Source: Phoronis australis (taxonomy: Eukaryota > Phoronida > Phoronidae). Taken from it: a stretch of 64,000 bases of DNA. The notes beneath the pieces are model-generated. The model ran no database searches. It was not told the origin of the DNA and was given only the letters and a program-made list of their open reading frames with translations. The stretch spans positions 497,952 to 561,951 of the forward strand of contig NMRA01000217.1 in assembly GCA_002633005.1 (NCBI GenBank), in the 5' to 3' direction. This document shows positions 36,971 through 47,817 of this stretch, piece after piece. Both the position numbers and the translations under genes were made by a program. How positions within the stretch are numbered: position 1 is the stretch's first letter; each line of letters opens with the position of its first letter.

Positions 36971-37402
36971 CTTAATGTGTATTATCAATTTTTATTCCTG
37001 TCGTCAGACTGTCGCTATTCGCGATCTGACCAATCAGACGCCGTGGAAACCATAAACCCTGATATGTACACTGCAGACGATGGCAGTATATCATTACTAA
37101 TCTAATAAGAGGCAAAAACCGAGGAAAGAAGCCATATCAGTCGTGTAATGATACAGACATAGACCGACCGTTCGAGCGCGCACAGATCATATGGACTTCA
37201 GTACACAAGAATTGAAGCGTGTTCAATGAGGCGGGCACTCGCCCATACGTGTAAGAGAACACTTCGGGTATAGGCCCACTCACATATTTTTCGGATCGCA
37301 TTGACTGAAAACATAAAGGACAGGTCAGATCTGCTGAGATTGCTTTCGTATGCGAGACAAAAAGATTTTTTTTGAGGTGCGCACAATTTCACATCAATAG
37401 TA
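36971..37402. other. No gene seen
   Basis: Nothing recognised. Confidence 0.35.
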
Positions 37403-37500
37403 GGATGTTTAGTGATGACGTATCTGCCACTATTATAACGCGATTTGGACCCACATATAGGAACAGAAATGCACAGTCACATCTCGTTTTCAAACACTTA
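37403..37500 (+). repeat. Flanking direct repeat R8, copy a
   Basis: It matches 38777-38874 at roughly three quarters identity: gatgtttagtgatgacg, gacgcgattt-like and agaaatgcacagtca. The pair brackets the EF-hand exon, 1.37 kb apart. Confidence 0.75.
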
Positions 37501-38025
37501 GCAGGTACTGAATTTATTCCAATTGAAAAGGTCGTCACACTAAACAAGCGCTTGACGCTTAGCCTAGCTTACGTCAACTCGCCAAATGCGACTTATAGAA
37601 AATCCCAGTTCGCCAAATGAAAACTGAGGTCGCCGACCAAAAAAAAAACGTCATGCCGATGCCGCCATTATCCAAAATTACGCATACCATTTCTTCCGTC
37701 AATATACACGATTTGCTGGTATTGCAGTATACATTATGTTTACGCGACACAAGGCTGCCTTTTTTCCTTCATTCAACACGGGTCTCGATGTCGACTTAAA
37801 AATGATGACCCCAGTTCATATAAATTCTCGAGTTGTATTTTGATGTCCTCATCCTAACTCAATGTAACGTAATCCCTCCCTAAAGAGAACACAGACACTC
37901 GGAAACACTACAGGCGCGTTTCGTGGTCCAACGTTACCCTATTTTTATTGGTCAATTCCGACTTCCGTCTGTTTACTTCCTGTTGTAACTGAGCGCGTGT
38001 TTGTGCTGATTTTTGGTCGTTCTAG
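37501..38025. other. Probable intron and 5' region of the EF-hand gene
   Basis: No upstream exon could be identified. The segment just before the exon is pyrimidine-rich with two ETS-like acttcc motifs (about 37960-37980). Confidence 0.35.
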
Positions 38026-38245
38026 ATTATTGAAACGGTACTATGACGACGACATTGCACCTTTCGACATCGACGGAGATGGCAAGTACACACCCGGAGA
38101 AGCCCGAAGTATAATCCAGTACCTAGGTTTTGACGTCAGTTACCTAACGGTCGCCTCGCTGATTGGAACCTTTGATCGGAACCAAGACGGTCAAATAGAT
38201 CGTGCAGAATTAGATGTGTTACTACACAAGCTGAGACAAGAATAA
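38026..38245 (+). CDS. EF-hand protein, terminal coding exon
   Basis: Encodes about 72 C-terminal residues of a calcium-binding protein with two consecutive EF-hands. Loop 1 is DIDGDGKYTPGE and loop 2 is DRNQDGQIDRAE. Both have acidic or amide ligands at positions 1, 3 and 5, glycine at 6, a hydrophobic or aromatic residue at 8 and glutamate at 12, so both should bind calcium. The protein ends KLRQE and stop, soon after the second exit helix. There is no in-frame ATG before loop 1; the frame opens with GTG at 37997. A tctag acceptor at 38021-38025 marks a likely exon start, with the first codon split after two bases. At least one upstream exon must lie outside this stretch. If no such exon exists the locus is a truncated copy. 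Calmodulin, troponin C and calbindin-type relatives cannot be separated from this piece alone. Confidence 0.85.
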
Positions 38246-38453
38246 GCAATGATTTTGAAACAGTTATTGTGGTTGAGCGCTGGTGATTGTTTCGTGTCGT
38301 CGATTAACATGATGGGGAGGTATGTGATTTGGTGCGTGTATAGGGACCATTAATTTGTCATTTAAATTGCAAATACACAATATATATTTATTATTGGGAT
38401 CTTGTTCTACATTGGCTTCGTGGAAATTCCAGTCTCTCCTTGTGATTGGTGAC

Positions 38454-38459
38454 AATAAA
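38454..38459 (+). terminator. Poly(A) signal AATAAA of the EF-hand gene
   Basis: Canonical AATAAA 209 nt after the stop codon. Confidence 0.6.
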
Positions 38460-38776
38460 CACAAGACTTGTAGTATAATTTATTCAGATTGACTTCAACG
38501 AAACCTTAACCAACACACATTGAAAAGAAACGAGGTTTCCTTTTGGAGATTTCCACGGAATATGCGGTTGGTTAAATTCTTAAATACTTACGTCTCATTT
38601 CAAATGAAAAATTCTGTCAGCCTGGGGTAGACTACCGGAGTTTCATCTGCGTAACTGTAGCATACATTGGCTTCAAATAAATGCACACTCCGCTTTCTGT
38701 CGTCTGAGATAGAAATTTGTGGAATCGAATCTTTGAATTGGAACGCGTCACAAACCAGTGTACTGTACAGTGTATT

Positions 38777-38874
38777 AGATGTTTAGTGATGACGCAAATG
38801 ACGCTATCATGACGCGATTTAGGCCCACAGACAGCAATAGAAATGCACAGTCATATCACATTTTCCAAAACTTT
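38777..38874 (+). repeat. Flanking direct repeat R8, copy b
   Basis: Partner of 37403-37500; see there. It lies between the EF-hand exon and the MS4A-like gene. Confidence 0.75.
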
Positions 38875-39116
38875 ACAGTCCTTGGACCTTTCTGATTCCT
38901 GTAAGCACAGGGACAATTTAGCACTTGAATTTTTTACAAAATATATGTACATGTATTTGGGTTATTCGGTGTGCTCCGACAACAGTTGCACCCATTACAT
39001 GCCCCGATTTCATATAGCCAGGTAATAATGTTCGGAGTGTTTAGTAACTATCAGCGATACGTAAATGTGACTTAATTATAGTAATCGTGTTTCATTTTGT
39101 GTCCAAAACGTCGACA

Positions 39117-39124
39117 TGACGTCA
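39117..39124. promoter_or_regulatory. Palindromic CRE (TGACGTCA) before MS4A-like gene
   Basis: A perfect cyclic-AMP response element palindrome 62 nt before the ATG, placed as expected for a promoter-proximal site. The same octamer also occurs in repeats in this window, so function is uncertain. Confidence 0.4.
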
Positions 39125-39185
39125 CAGTAAACAATTGAATTATACTGACGACATTAACTATTGACTACGCCAACATTACAAGTAA

Positions 39186-39803
39186 ATGGACAATCTAAGA
39201 CGCACCACTGCTGGATCGTATTTTGTTTTTAACTTCGGTACCATCTATGTTATCTCTGCTTGCCAAGTGGCAGCTGGTGTGTCATGCTTCGTCACTGGCG
39301 GAATCATTTATTCTAACTGGACCGAAGCGTCCCTCTTCTTCTCAAGCACAGAGGTTTGGTGTGAATTCTTCTTCCTGATCGCCGGCGTTTCTGGAATCCT
39401 GTGCGATCGTTACAAACGCAAGGCCAACGTCGTCCTCCATATGGTGCTTAACTCCATGGCTTTGATGTCGGCAGCCATTTTGTTAATCGATACGTTCATC
39501 AAGTACTCCTATTTAGAGGAGATCCGGGTTTTATTCAAGATTTCCTTCATAATGCTGGCATTAGGCTCTATATGTGAACTGACTTTCTCCGGATACTGTC
39601 TCTGGTTGTGTGCCAGCTACATTTTCAAACATTCTCCGCTAATTGTGCTACAGAATGACCAAGTCCAAGGTCTACCAGGAGACATTTCTCCTACCGTGAG
39701 CCAAGGTGACCCTAGTGGACGCTTACAGACCTCTCAAGTTCAATTCCAGTTGCCGCCCACCTTAACGCGGAATTTCAACCAAATTCATTCAGGTTTATTT
39801 TGA
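39186..39803 (+). CDS. MS4A-like four-pass membrane protein
   Basis: A complete 205-residue frame, with a stop codon directly before its ATG. Four membrane segments are predicted near residues 19-42, 56-74, 83-103 and 116-147, with cytoplasmic ends; the proline- and glutamine-rich C-terminal tail is about 58 residues. The first segment, ACQVAAGVSCFVTGGI, and the VW.....F.IAGVSGIL block of the second resemble the MS4A (CD20/FcεRIβ) family, as does the N-S-M-A-L-M pattern in the third. The extracellular loop after TM1 carries an NWT glycosylation site (N44). MS4A proteins sit in the plasma or endosomal membrane and modulate signalling or calcium flux; which of these applies here cannot be told. 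The gene is intronless as read, though a 5' non-coding exon is possible. TMEM176-like or MARVEL-like proteins are the alternatives. Confidence 0.85.
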   Translation: MDNLRRTTAGSYFVFNFGTIYVISACQVAAGVSCFVTGGIIYSNWTEASLFFSSTEVWCEFFFLIAGVSGILCDRYKRKANVVLHMVLNSMALMSAAILLIDTFIKYSYLEEIRVLFKISFIMLALGSICELTFSGYCLWLCASYIFKHSPLIVLQNDQVQGLPGDISPTVSQGDPSGRLQTSQVQFQLPPTLTRNFNQIHSGLF

Positions 39804-41842
39804 CCTTTATTACTTTAATACACAATGCTATCGCAACACTATTACATGTACATCAAGGTCATCAGTACTAGACAGACATCGAAGTTTGTGTGCAAAAAGC
39901 CCATTTCTTCGTTACACATTCAAACACATCAATGACCTTTTCCACCGACAATCGATGAATAGACTCAACAAATATCGTAAGCACCAATGCCCGCTGGCAG
40001 TGAACTTGGTGCACCATTGACGCCAAAGTTAGTGATTATTGTTTTCGTCTTTGTACATGTACATGTACGTACACGTAACGAGACCACTTTCAAGGTATTT
40101 TGTGCTTTCCAAGTGCCAAACATCACAAATTTATGACACGACACGCTAGCACGCATGCGTACTTGATGAAGGAAACGAGAAATTGTCTACCACTGATATT
40201 CATAATCATATAATTATGATTTTGCTTCACCCACGTGTGGCATTCTGGTCTCAGATCCTACGTGGTAACTGTTCTTCAGCGGCAATTCTAGGGGGCTGGC
40301 ACACAAATCGGACAGATGCACATGAAGAATTCAAGGCTTTCAGATGAGAACTAAGTAACTAAAATGCTGAGGAAAACAATGGGATGGACGTGGATGTGAC
40401 GGTTAAGACGAATCACCTTTCCATCCTCCACTAAAAACTCCCTTATTCATATACAAGTGTACTTTCGTCTGCGTCGCGTATCGCGTTACTAATGCCGTTC
40501 TAGTATGCCATTGCTGACAACGTTTAAATTATAGGGTCCTCCAAGCTAATCTTTTAGCCGATTTTTAAACTAATTATGCACGTAGCACGAAAATTAAATT
40601 TTATATTAAAGTAAATTCAACCGTTGAAAATTTATGTTTGGACCCTCGCTCTACACCATCAGTAACAATGACTTCTTCGAAAATTGATATTCATTGGGAG
40701 TCCTAAGTTTGCGCAAATGCAAAAAATGGTCGAACTTTAAAACCCCGTCTTTTCCATTACAATCGCAGTCCTCCCTCCTTCTTTTTCGTCTCTCGCCTTT
40801 TTGACCCCGTCCTTCCCAATTGTAACCAACGTTTAACATTGGTTGATCAATCCGGATTCCGTAGACATTAACCCACGTGCACCTACTGTACAGTGTAATG
40901 GACTGCCATCTAACCATTAACGCAAGCAGTTCATGTTTGGTACTACGAAGACGCAATACTTCTTCATACAGGTGTGGCTACTCTGCAAATTCCAATAACG
41001 CGTCAAGAATACATGTACAGTGGTCAGAGCCCGGGGCCTGATCTATGTACTCGAAACTCGACTCAAAAATTAACCAATCGCCTGGCGCGATTCTAGTTAA
41101 CTTACAAATTTGTGCCCGAATCATGTCGCGTGGTTAAATTTGATTCTCAGCCTAATACGAGTTTGAAGAGAACGACCCTTTATATGTTACACAAGGGTTG
41201 ACCAAAAAGTTCTCGGTATCACCCAGAAACGCGGCATGAATTACAGACCCGTCATGGTTTTGCATTTGAAAATCTCAGAAAATCATAAATAGGGACAAAC
41301 ATTTACCGTCACAGACATGGGTTCTATTTTGTCCGTGTTCACCCTTCCTCTCATTTCACGGCCGGATCTGTTTCATGAGAAGCGACTTAAAACAACACGT
41401 ATAGCTTTTAGACAGACATTTGGTCTTGCGCTCCACATAACTATTTCAGAAAAATAAGAAAATTAATTTAAGGAAAAGAAGAAAATAACACAGACTTTAT
41501 TCACTACTTGCTTCCTACTGAAAACAATTTTACCAATGATTTTCATTCAGTCGTGTTCTAATAATTGCATTACCAGTAAACCTTTCTGTGGTAATTTGAA
41601 GTGGAAGCGTAAGACCAAATTTTACAAAGTCTTACGTCACTTTCACGAAAAATCTCATAATTAACGTGGAGTGCCACATAGATGAGAACCTCGCAGAAAC
41701 GCAAGATTTCAGCGAAGCTCGTGACCACATAGACAGTTATCTGCGTAGCTTCCTTCACGATATTCCAGGGTCTACGGAACGATCGCATTTCTTATTTATA
41801 CCCTGACGAGTGCATGCCTGTTTTGATAAGAATAACACGTAC
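39804..41842. other. No gene seen
   Basis: 3' region of the MS4A-like gene and intergenic DNA. Only variant poly(A) hexamers (AATACA near 39827) follow the stop. A tacatgtacatgtacgtac run lies near 40057. Confidence 0.35.
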
Positions 41843-42292
41843 GGTGGCCCAAAACTCATTTCGAAAATAAGGTGACATTGCAAAAAATCACTTTTCTCCT
41901 CGGAGAAAAGCTTTCGGCCGCGGAGAAAACTTTTCGGTGTATTAAATGTTTATCTACACATCTCGCACAATGCTTCGTATGCTGGATCTTTTACTTACCA
42001 ATTAGTGATGGAGATTGCATTTCCAATTCAAAAGTGTTTTAACTGTGTCACGCTAATTCCACAGGACACAACACTCAGAGCACCGTTTCGAATGTGGAGA
42101 AAACTTTTTCCGTGGCGGAAAGATTTTCTTTGCGAAGAAGTACTTTTTTCCGCTGAGAAAAGTTATTTAAGTGACGACATATTTTTTTTGGGTAAAGAAA
42201 TTTTTCCACGCAAAGATTTTCTTCTCTTTGGAGAAAAGAGATATTTTTTCATAATATCGCTTTATACATGTAAGTGTCAGTTTTGGGCCACG
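41843..42292. mobile_element. 450 bp MITE with GTAC flanks and internal palindromes
   Basis: The terminal inverted repeat is GGTGGCCCAAAACT at the left and AGTTTTGGGCCACG at the right, 13 of 14 matching. Each end is flanked by GTAC (41839-41842 and 42293-42296). The interior is built from many variants of cggagaaaa and ttttcc, some as short palindromes (tctcctcggaga). No coding capacity. The superfamily is not assigned. Confidence 0.7.
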
Positions 42293-43079
42293 GTACAAAC
42301 CTGATAATAAATATTTGATCAAAACTTTGGAAAAGCGATTCTCAGTCAGTGAAGAGCCGATAATTGCATGTTCGAGTAAGTTTTCCGTTCTATGATTACT
42401 TACCCGGTATTTAATTCTTAACCTCCCCTTTTCCCCGAAGTGATTTTGCATACACAAAAAGCCCCATATCGCTCTTTTGAAAAAATATAGCGAGTGCTCT
42501 TGAATAAACTTGTATCGCTTACCACATATTCAATTAGCAACGAGCTGTAAAAATGCTGTAAGAGGGAGCTAGTAGTTGCTCTTAACATTAGAGAATTCTA
42601 TTCAGAAATGTTTGCATCGGAGGCGCTAATTTGCTTCTACATTATATTTCAACTTTGTTTCTCTTGAAATACCAGCCAGGTTTCACGTTAGCAAGAATTT
42701 AGCAACAGGACTATAGAGTAATCAGGGGACGCCTCCGTTGACGTTGAACTTATTTTAAATGAACCTTAGAACCAAAATTGATTATGGAAATTTTGCCTTA
42801 TTTCCGTACCCGAGCCATCGTCAGGGATGTACATGTAAACCAATCTCGAAAGAGTCCCCATGGAAGTTTTCTGTTCTTGTTTACAAAGGAAATATCTGGA
42901 GCTTTTTATGCCAGTGGGGACTCTTTTAAAAAATCCCTGGTCTGCTCTTACATCTACACCTGTACATGTATTCCCTAAAAAGGTTACAGCTCTTGAGTTT
43001 CTAGGTGAGTCCGAGAATGTTTTAAGCAAACATGGAAGTCCATCGTCGCCCTTAAAATGTCGTTGTATCAATCAGTTCT
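42293..43079. other. 3' flank of the second receptor gene
   Basis: No canonical poly(A) signal was found close to the stop on the minus strand, and no coding signal other than short frames. Confidence 0.35.
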
Positions 43080-44078
43080 TCACATTGGCAGTACTTGGTC
43101 ACTTTTTAAGCATTTAAACTTCTTCAACATTCGTTTGAAACCATATTTGACGCGAGAGTCTCGGAAGCCATAGATACAGGGGTCCAGAATGCTGTTGACA
43201 ACGTTGAGACACGCAAACATGTTATACATGTCGTACACGCCCAAGGTGGAACGCTGACGATCGAGAATATTTTCATCTTCCTTGATTCCTTTGATAATAA
43301 GGAAGATTGCGGTGGGAATACAGCACACGATGAACGTCCCCATGATGAGGGCTGCGGTGACGATGCCCTTAGTCGTGCTGGCGGGAGCGACACCTGGCTG
43401 CTGAGTTAGATTTCTCAGTGTGATGCCAACTTTTACGTACAATACAAACATAGCGATGATCGGGACACCAACGATAGAGACGAGCGTGATATTGGTGACG
43501 CGCACGCTCTTGTTGACGTCACTCAGAATGTAAAACAGAGAGCCACATGCGCCCCCAATGAGAGCCGATACAATCCAAAGACCAATGATTACACCAGTGA
43601 TGCGCCTTTCATTTATAATCTTATGGTAGTGTAAGGGGTAAATAATGCATATGTAGCGCTCTAAAGTGATTGCGACCACGTTCAAAAACACCGAGACGAG
43701 CGATGTGACCAGAAAAAATGGCGCAATAGGATCAACAGCAAGAAGAAGTTGTTGTAAAACGTACGCGATGCAGGTGAGCATGTCGGCGCACGACAAACTC
43801 AAAAGCAATCTTACCGGGGCTTCCATTGGGCGCGCGTGCATTATGGCACTTATGCAGAGAGAATTCATTATGAAACCAGCTCCCGACAAGGCGTAAACAA
43901 ATGCCCCTCCAATTTCTGAAGGTGGATTATGACCTGCAACTCTGGGAGGTCCAATTTGTGGGTAATCATCACCAAGATTAGGGACCGGTCCTGAGCCGCC
44001 TTCTACTTGTAACGGCCCGTATTCGTTCGGTGGAATTGTCATGTTCGCACAGTTGAACCATGATGGGCAGACCACCAT
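43080..44078 (-). CDS. Class A G protein-coupled receptor, paralogue
   Basis: A 332-residue seven-pass receptor. The N-terminus is about 58 residues, rich in proline and glycine, with an NMT glycosylation site (N12); loop 2 has NIT (N196). Approximate membrane segments are 58-81, 88-112, 119-146, 160-184, 195-218, 237-262 and 282-304. Key residues are D99 in TM2, ERY at 140-142, W168 in TM4, CCIP at 252-255 and DPCIY at 299-303. As in the receptor at 15656-16597 there is no cysteine before TM3. Between TM2 and TM4 the two share long blocks such as FFLVTSLVSVF and CIIYPLHYH; more than half of the residues match there. The start is the first ATG of the frame, in strong context (attATGG). The frame extends to 44153 but opens there with TTG. 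Ligand unknown. Confidence 0.93.
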   Translation of the reverse strand: MVVCPSWFNCANMTIPPNEYGPLQVEGGSGPVPNLGDDYPQIGPPRVAGHNPPSEIGGAFVYALSGAGFIMNSLCISAIMHARPMEAPVRLLLSLSCADMLTCIAYVLQQLLLAVDPIAPFFLVTSLVSVFLNVVAITLERYICIIYPLHYHKIINERRITGVIIGLWIVSALIGGACGSLFYILSDVNKSVRVTNITLVSIVGVPIIAMFVLYVKVGITLRNLTQQPGVAPASTTKGIVTAALIMGTFIVCCIPTAIFLIIKGIKEDENILDRQRSTLGVYDMYNMFACLNVVNSILDPCIYGFRDSRVKYGFKRMLKKFKCLKSDQVLPM

Positions 44079-47000
44079 AATGTTCCAAAGAACCACTTGC
44101 TGGACGTCTAGATGTCGACTTTCTGGAATTAGTTGTTGTTTACATAAAACCAATATTAAAGCAAACAGTGACAGTTTCTAAAACCAGGCTACGAATTTTA
44201 ATGTTGAAGGAGTTCAAAACAGAATAACAACAGTTTTCTAGAAAATTGGCTGCAACAACTAACTCCGAAGTTTTGCTGATTTTCCAATAAGAACGATTTG
44301 CTATTTTTATAATTACAGTGTCCACCTCCATGTCTGACATTTGGACATACTATAAATGTGACTATATCAGAATTAACGGGCATTTTCAATTCCGTTTTTG
44401 AAAGTGCTCAAGTGATTCGCATATACACACGTACACGCACGTTCAGGGTGCTGCCCTAAATCGGTTGTACATTTATTTTAGGTGTCGCTTGTCCAGTCTT
44501 CGTTTTTGCATCTAAACACGTAACGTAAGTTGAATTTCGCGTCAACTTTTACGCGTTTTAGCGGAAAAGAAGACAAGTTTGACTCTCATGATATCTTCCG
44601 TTATGGTACTGAGAGGTTTTAAACATACCGGTAAAAGATTAACTTGATTTTCAATTTGCGTTTTGGATGCAAGAAGGAAACGACGCGTCCCATTAAGGTA
44701 CGACTGGGAATCTGTCCTATTATCTAAACAAATTATTTTTACGTAGCACATGAACAGTAGTATCATGGACCTTTTTAGCAATCGTTCGCCAACTCAAAAT
44801 CTAGTTTTCATATATACATGTACGTGTAGCAAGCAGTGCATATACATATGTTTATGACAGTCTAGAACCAGAAAGTGCACTGTATCACGAAGAATAATAG
44901 AGAATCTAATTACAGGTTAACAGTATCTTTCTTCACAAATTTCCTTTTCACTAACAGTGTTCTTTCCTTGCAAACGCAACCGTTGTCTCCTAAGCTCATG
45001 TTCTCCGAACATCGCGAGTGCTTTCTTTCAAACACCTTAATTTTTATAAACAACCACAGTGTTTATCATTCAGACGTAAGTTTGGGGTACCAAAAATAGC
45101 AGTGGCCCAGAACTTGGCACGAGGAGTTGTTGGCAAGAAAATGACCGCGTTTCGTTGGAAAAAACGCAATGCTTGAAAATGCAACTGGGGGCAAATCTAG
45201 TGAGGAAATAATTGTGTTCATTAGAAACAAAAGTTGGTCTTGTAAAGGGATCGATGGAGGCGCAAACTTCGTAAACTGTCCCAAAGACAATCGGATTCCC
45301 CTAAGAATTTTCTACTGGATTTGTAAGACCTGGGGATTTGTGAGAACCCATTGCTCGTACGAGGCTTTGTAAACATACATGTATCTTTGTAAAACCGGCG
45401 AGACACTTCGTGAGCGGATGTAATTTATTTGTTAATAACTGTTTTAATAAGCTAAAGCTAAGGAGCGAAATATTCGAAGCTAAAAAGGTGGCATTTTTGA
45501 TATAATGTTTATTTTTGTTCTGTTCCTCTTGCTCACATGCTATTTTTTATACGTCGCGTATTTTCTTTTAACTGTTGTACATGGAATTCAAATTTCTTGT
45601 CGGTCCAATAGCATGTTCACCAATGTTAATTTGTTGGTCACGGCCACACCAACTCGAAACAAAGTTTTACTTACTTACTTTTACAAGCTGGAAAGCATCA
45701 ACATTGCTTTAAATCATAGGTACAACATGTTGAAGTAAGAAACGTCTAATAACAGATTGAAGAAGAAAACGAACAAGGAGGATTCATTTGAGATTAGGTG
45801 TCATAAAATTATCGAAACTGATTCGTGTAGAACCACATCATTGCCAAATCCTCACCAATGTCGTTGATTCGTGAGTTTCCATGATTTTTGAGCGAAGTTA
45901 TCTGGATAAGTAATGAAATTCAAGGGATAAGTTTTGAATTATCACGCGGTTAGTTTCAAATCAATTTAAAAAAATCTGAAACACGTACCTGATTCGTTGA
46001 TACTAATCTCGAAGATTGGTAACGACCCAGTAAACACTACTTATATACTCTGAATGTATGTTAACGATCGGCAGTCGAGTGTCACCTGACAAGTGATTGA
46101 TCACAGAACAGGTAAACCACCGCCATCAAAAGATGAAAGTAGAAAATGATTGAGGGATATCAGTTGAAAATCAAGCATTTGCGTAAGTCCCCGATGTTGC
46201 TGAAGTCGTAAACCTAGGCTCAAGTAGGATACTGTCTCTCGTCGGGTTAGTAAAAGGGCCTGTTTCAGTTGTAATGGATTGAAATCCAAGGCCGGTGCCT
46301 TGCGTATGTTTATAAAGTAGATCAATAACATTTCGTGATTGTTGCAGTCAACAGAGTTCAGACGGAGTGCAACAGTGGCGGCGTTGATGCATGCACAAAG
46401 TAACGTAATTTCCGGTGAATTTGAATGTAAACATATTGTGCACATAGTGAGATTGGCAGAATAGTAAATCTCATTCCCCGCATACTATAGCGCAGTTCCT
46501 AGTAGGGACTAACCAAGTCCAATCTTTCTTGACGCGTGATTTGTAGTAAAAACCAATGCCGACCCACCCATTAAGAGAACGTGGTAGTCACTTCATCAAT
46601 ACAATATTTGGTTGAAGGCGCTCTGTGTCCGCTGGGTCTGCAACGTAGCACCTTCATAAAGTCACACTCCGTATTATTACATGATGTGGACAGAATATGG
46701 AGTTATAAACAAAATCGCAACAAAGACCGTTGCTATGGTATCGCCGTTTCAAATTTTCTTTCACTTTTCTTCTTGAAGTTACAATTAGTTATCGAGATTC
46801 GATCTGTCTCCCTAATTTCGCAAGTTTCCACTTTACCGGCTTTGAGCAACCACTACCTCGCAGAAATCGGAAGTCTTTTGAGCCTTTTCTTTTCACCCAC
46901 ATTCTCACGTCATACACTCTATACATTGTACATGTATTAACCGTCAAATATCAACCACCCGGTAAATGCATCATCGCGATATTGTACACAGATGGTTTTT

Positions 47001-47817
47001 ACAGGCTGAGATCTCCGGTGACTTTCAATACGCGTCATTTTCACCGACTTCAGAGCGTGCACTTTGGGCGTGCAACGCAGCTTAAGATCCCTTAAAACGA
47101 CCATTGTATGATCTCAAAGCCGCATGACATCTTTGACAAAATTTAATTGATTATCCCCTTGCCAATTCCGAACATCTCATGAAAGTTTTTAAAAAGTCTC
47201 TCCCCAACGTTTTGAGTAAACAAATTGTAGCCGACTGACGAGTGATCGACATAAATCGAAACCTCAAACATGGCGCCTCATTATGAGATGTAATCATATG
47301 ATTGAAAAATTTCTGATATTCACACTGGATCAACATGTTGGTAAACCCAAAAGTGTTATATTGATCCCGTCTCCGTTATAATCACACTTTTTGGGCCTGA
47401 AAATCAGCACACTGAAGTCGGTGAAAGTCTGTACTACTGTACTGATATAGGATTTGAACAAATTATAAAGTTCTAAATTCATGTTTCGAAATCAACTATT
47501 CTTCATTATGTTAACCGATCATACTAACCACTGCTATGGTGGTGCGATTGGAATTCATTTTAAGAACACTTTTGTAAAGTAATGCAGAACTTGAATCGAT
47601 CTCGGGATCTTCTTGCGCGCAAGCTACATCTTAACAACTGCGCCACCTGTACGTAACCGAATTTTAACGTATTTTTATTTCATCCAAACTTTGACGTCAC
47701 TTTTGTCTTTAAATACCTTAAATATAAACTACCAGGTGGATGCTAGCCTGCACCATGTATCGCATTTAAGACCATCACACATATTGTACAAAAGGTGTCA
47801 GTGCTTCTCTAAGGCTA
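44079..47817. other. No gene supported
   Basis: A possible acceptor for the receptor gene (attccag, minus strand, exon from about 44122) lies just upstream of the receptor ATG. Open frames at 46101-46445 (-), 46581-46940 (+) and 46730-47095 (+) have no recognisable domains. Confidence 0.35.

Noticed and set aside
45066-45372. Overlapping frames on both strands
   Set aside because: Mutually antisense, short and without domains.
46101-46445. 114-codon minus-strand frame with an ATG
   Set aside because: No recognisable motif, no paralogue in the window and no splice or poly(A) signal to support it; possible but unsupported.
46581-47095. Two overlapping plus-strand frames of about 120 codons
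   Set aside because: The first opens with GTG, neither has a known domain, and they overlap each other in different frames.
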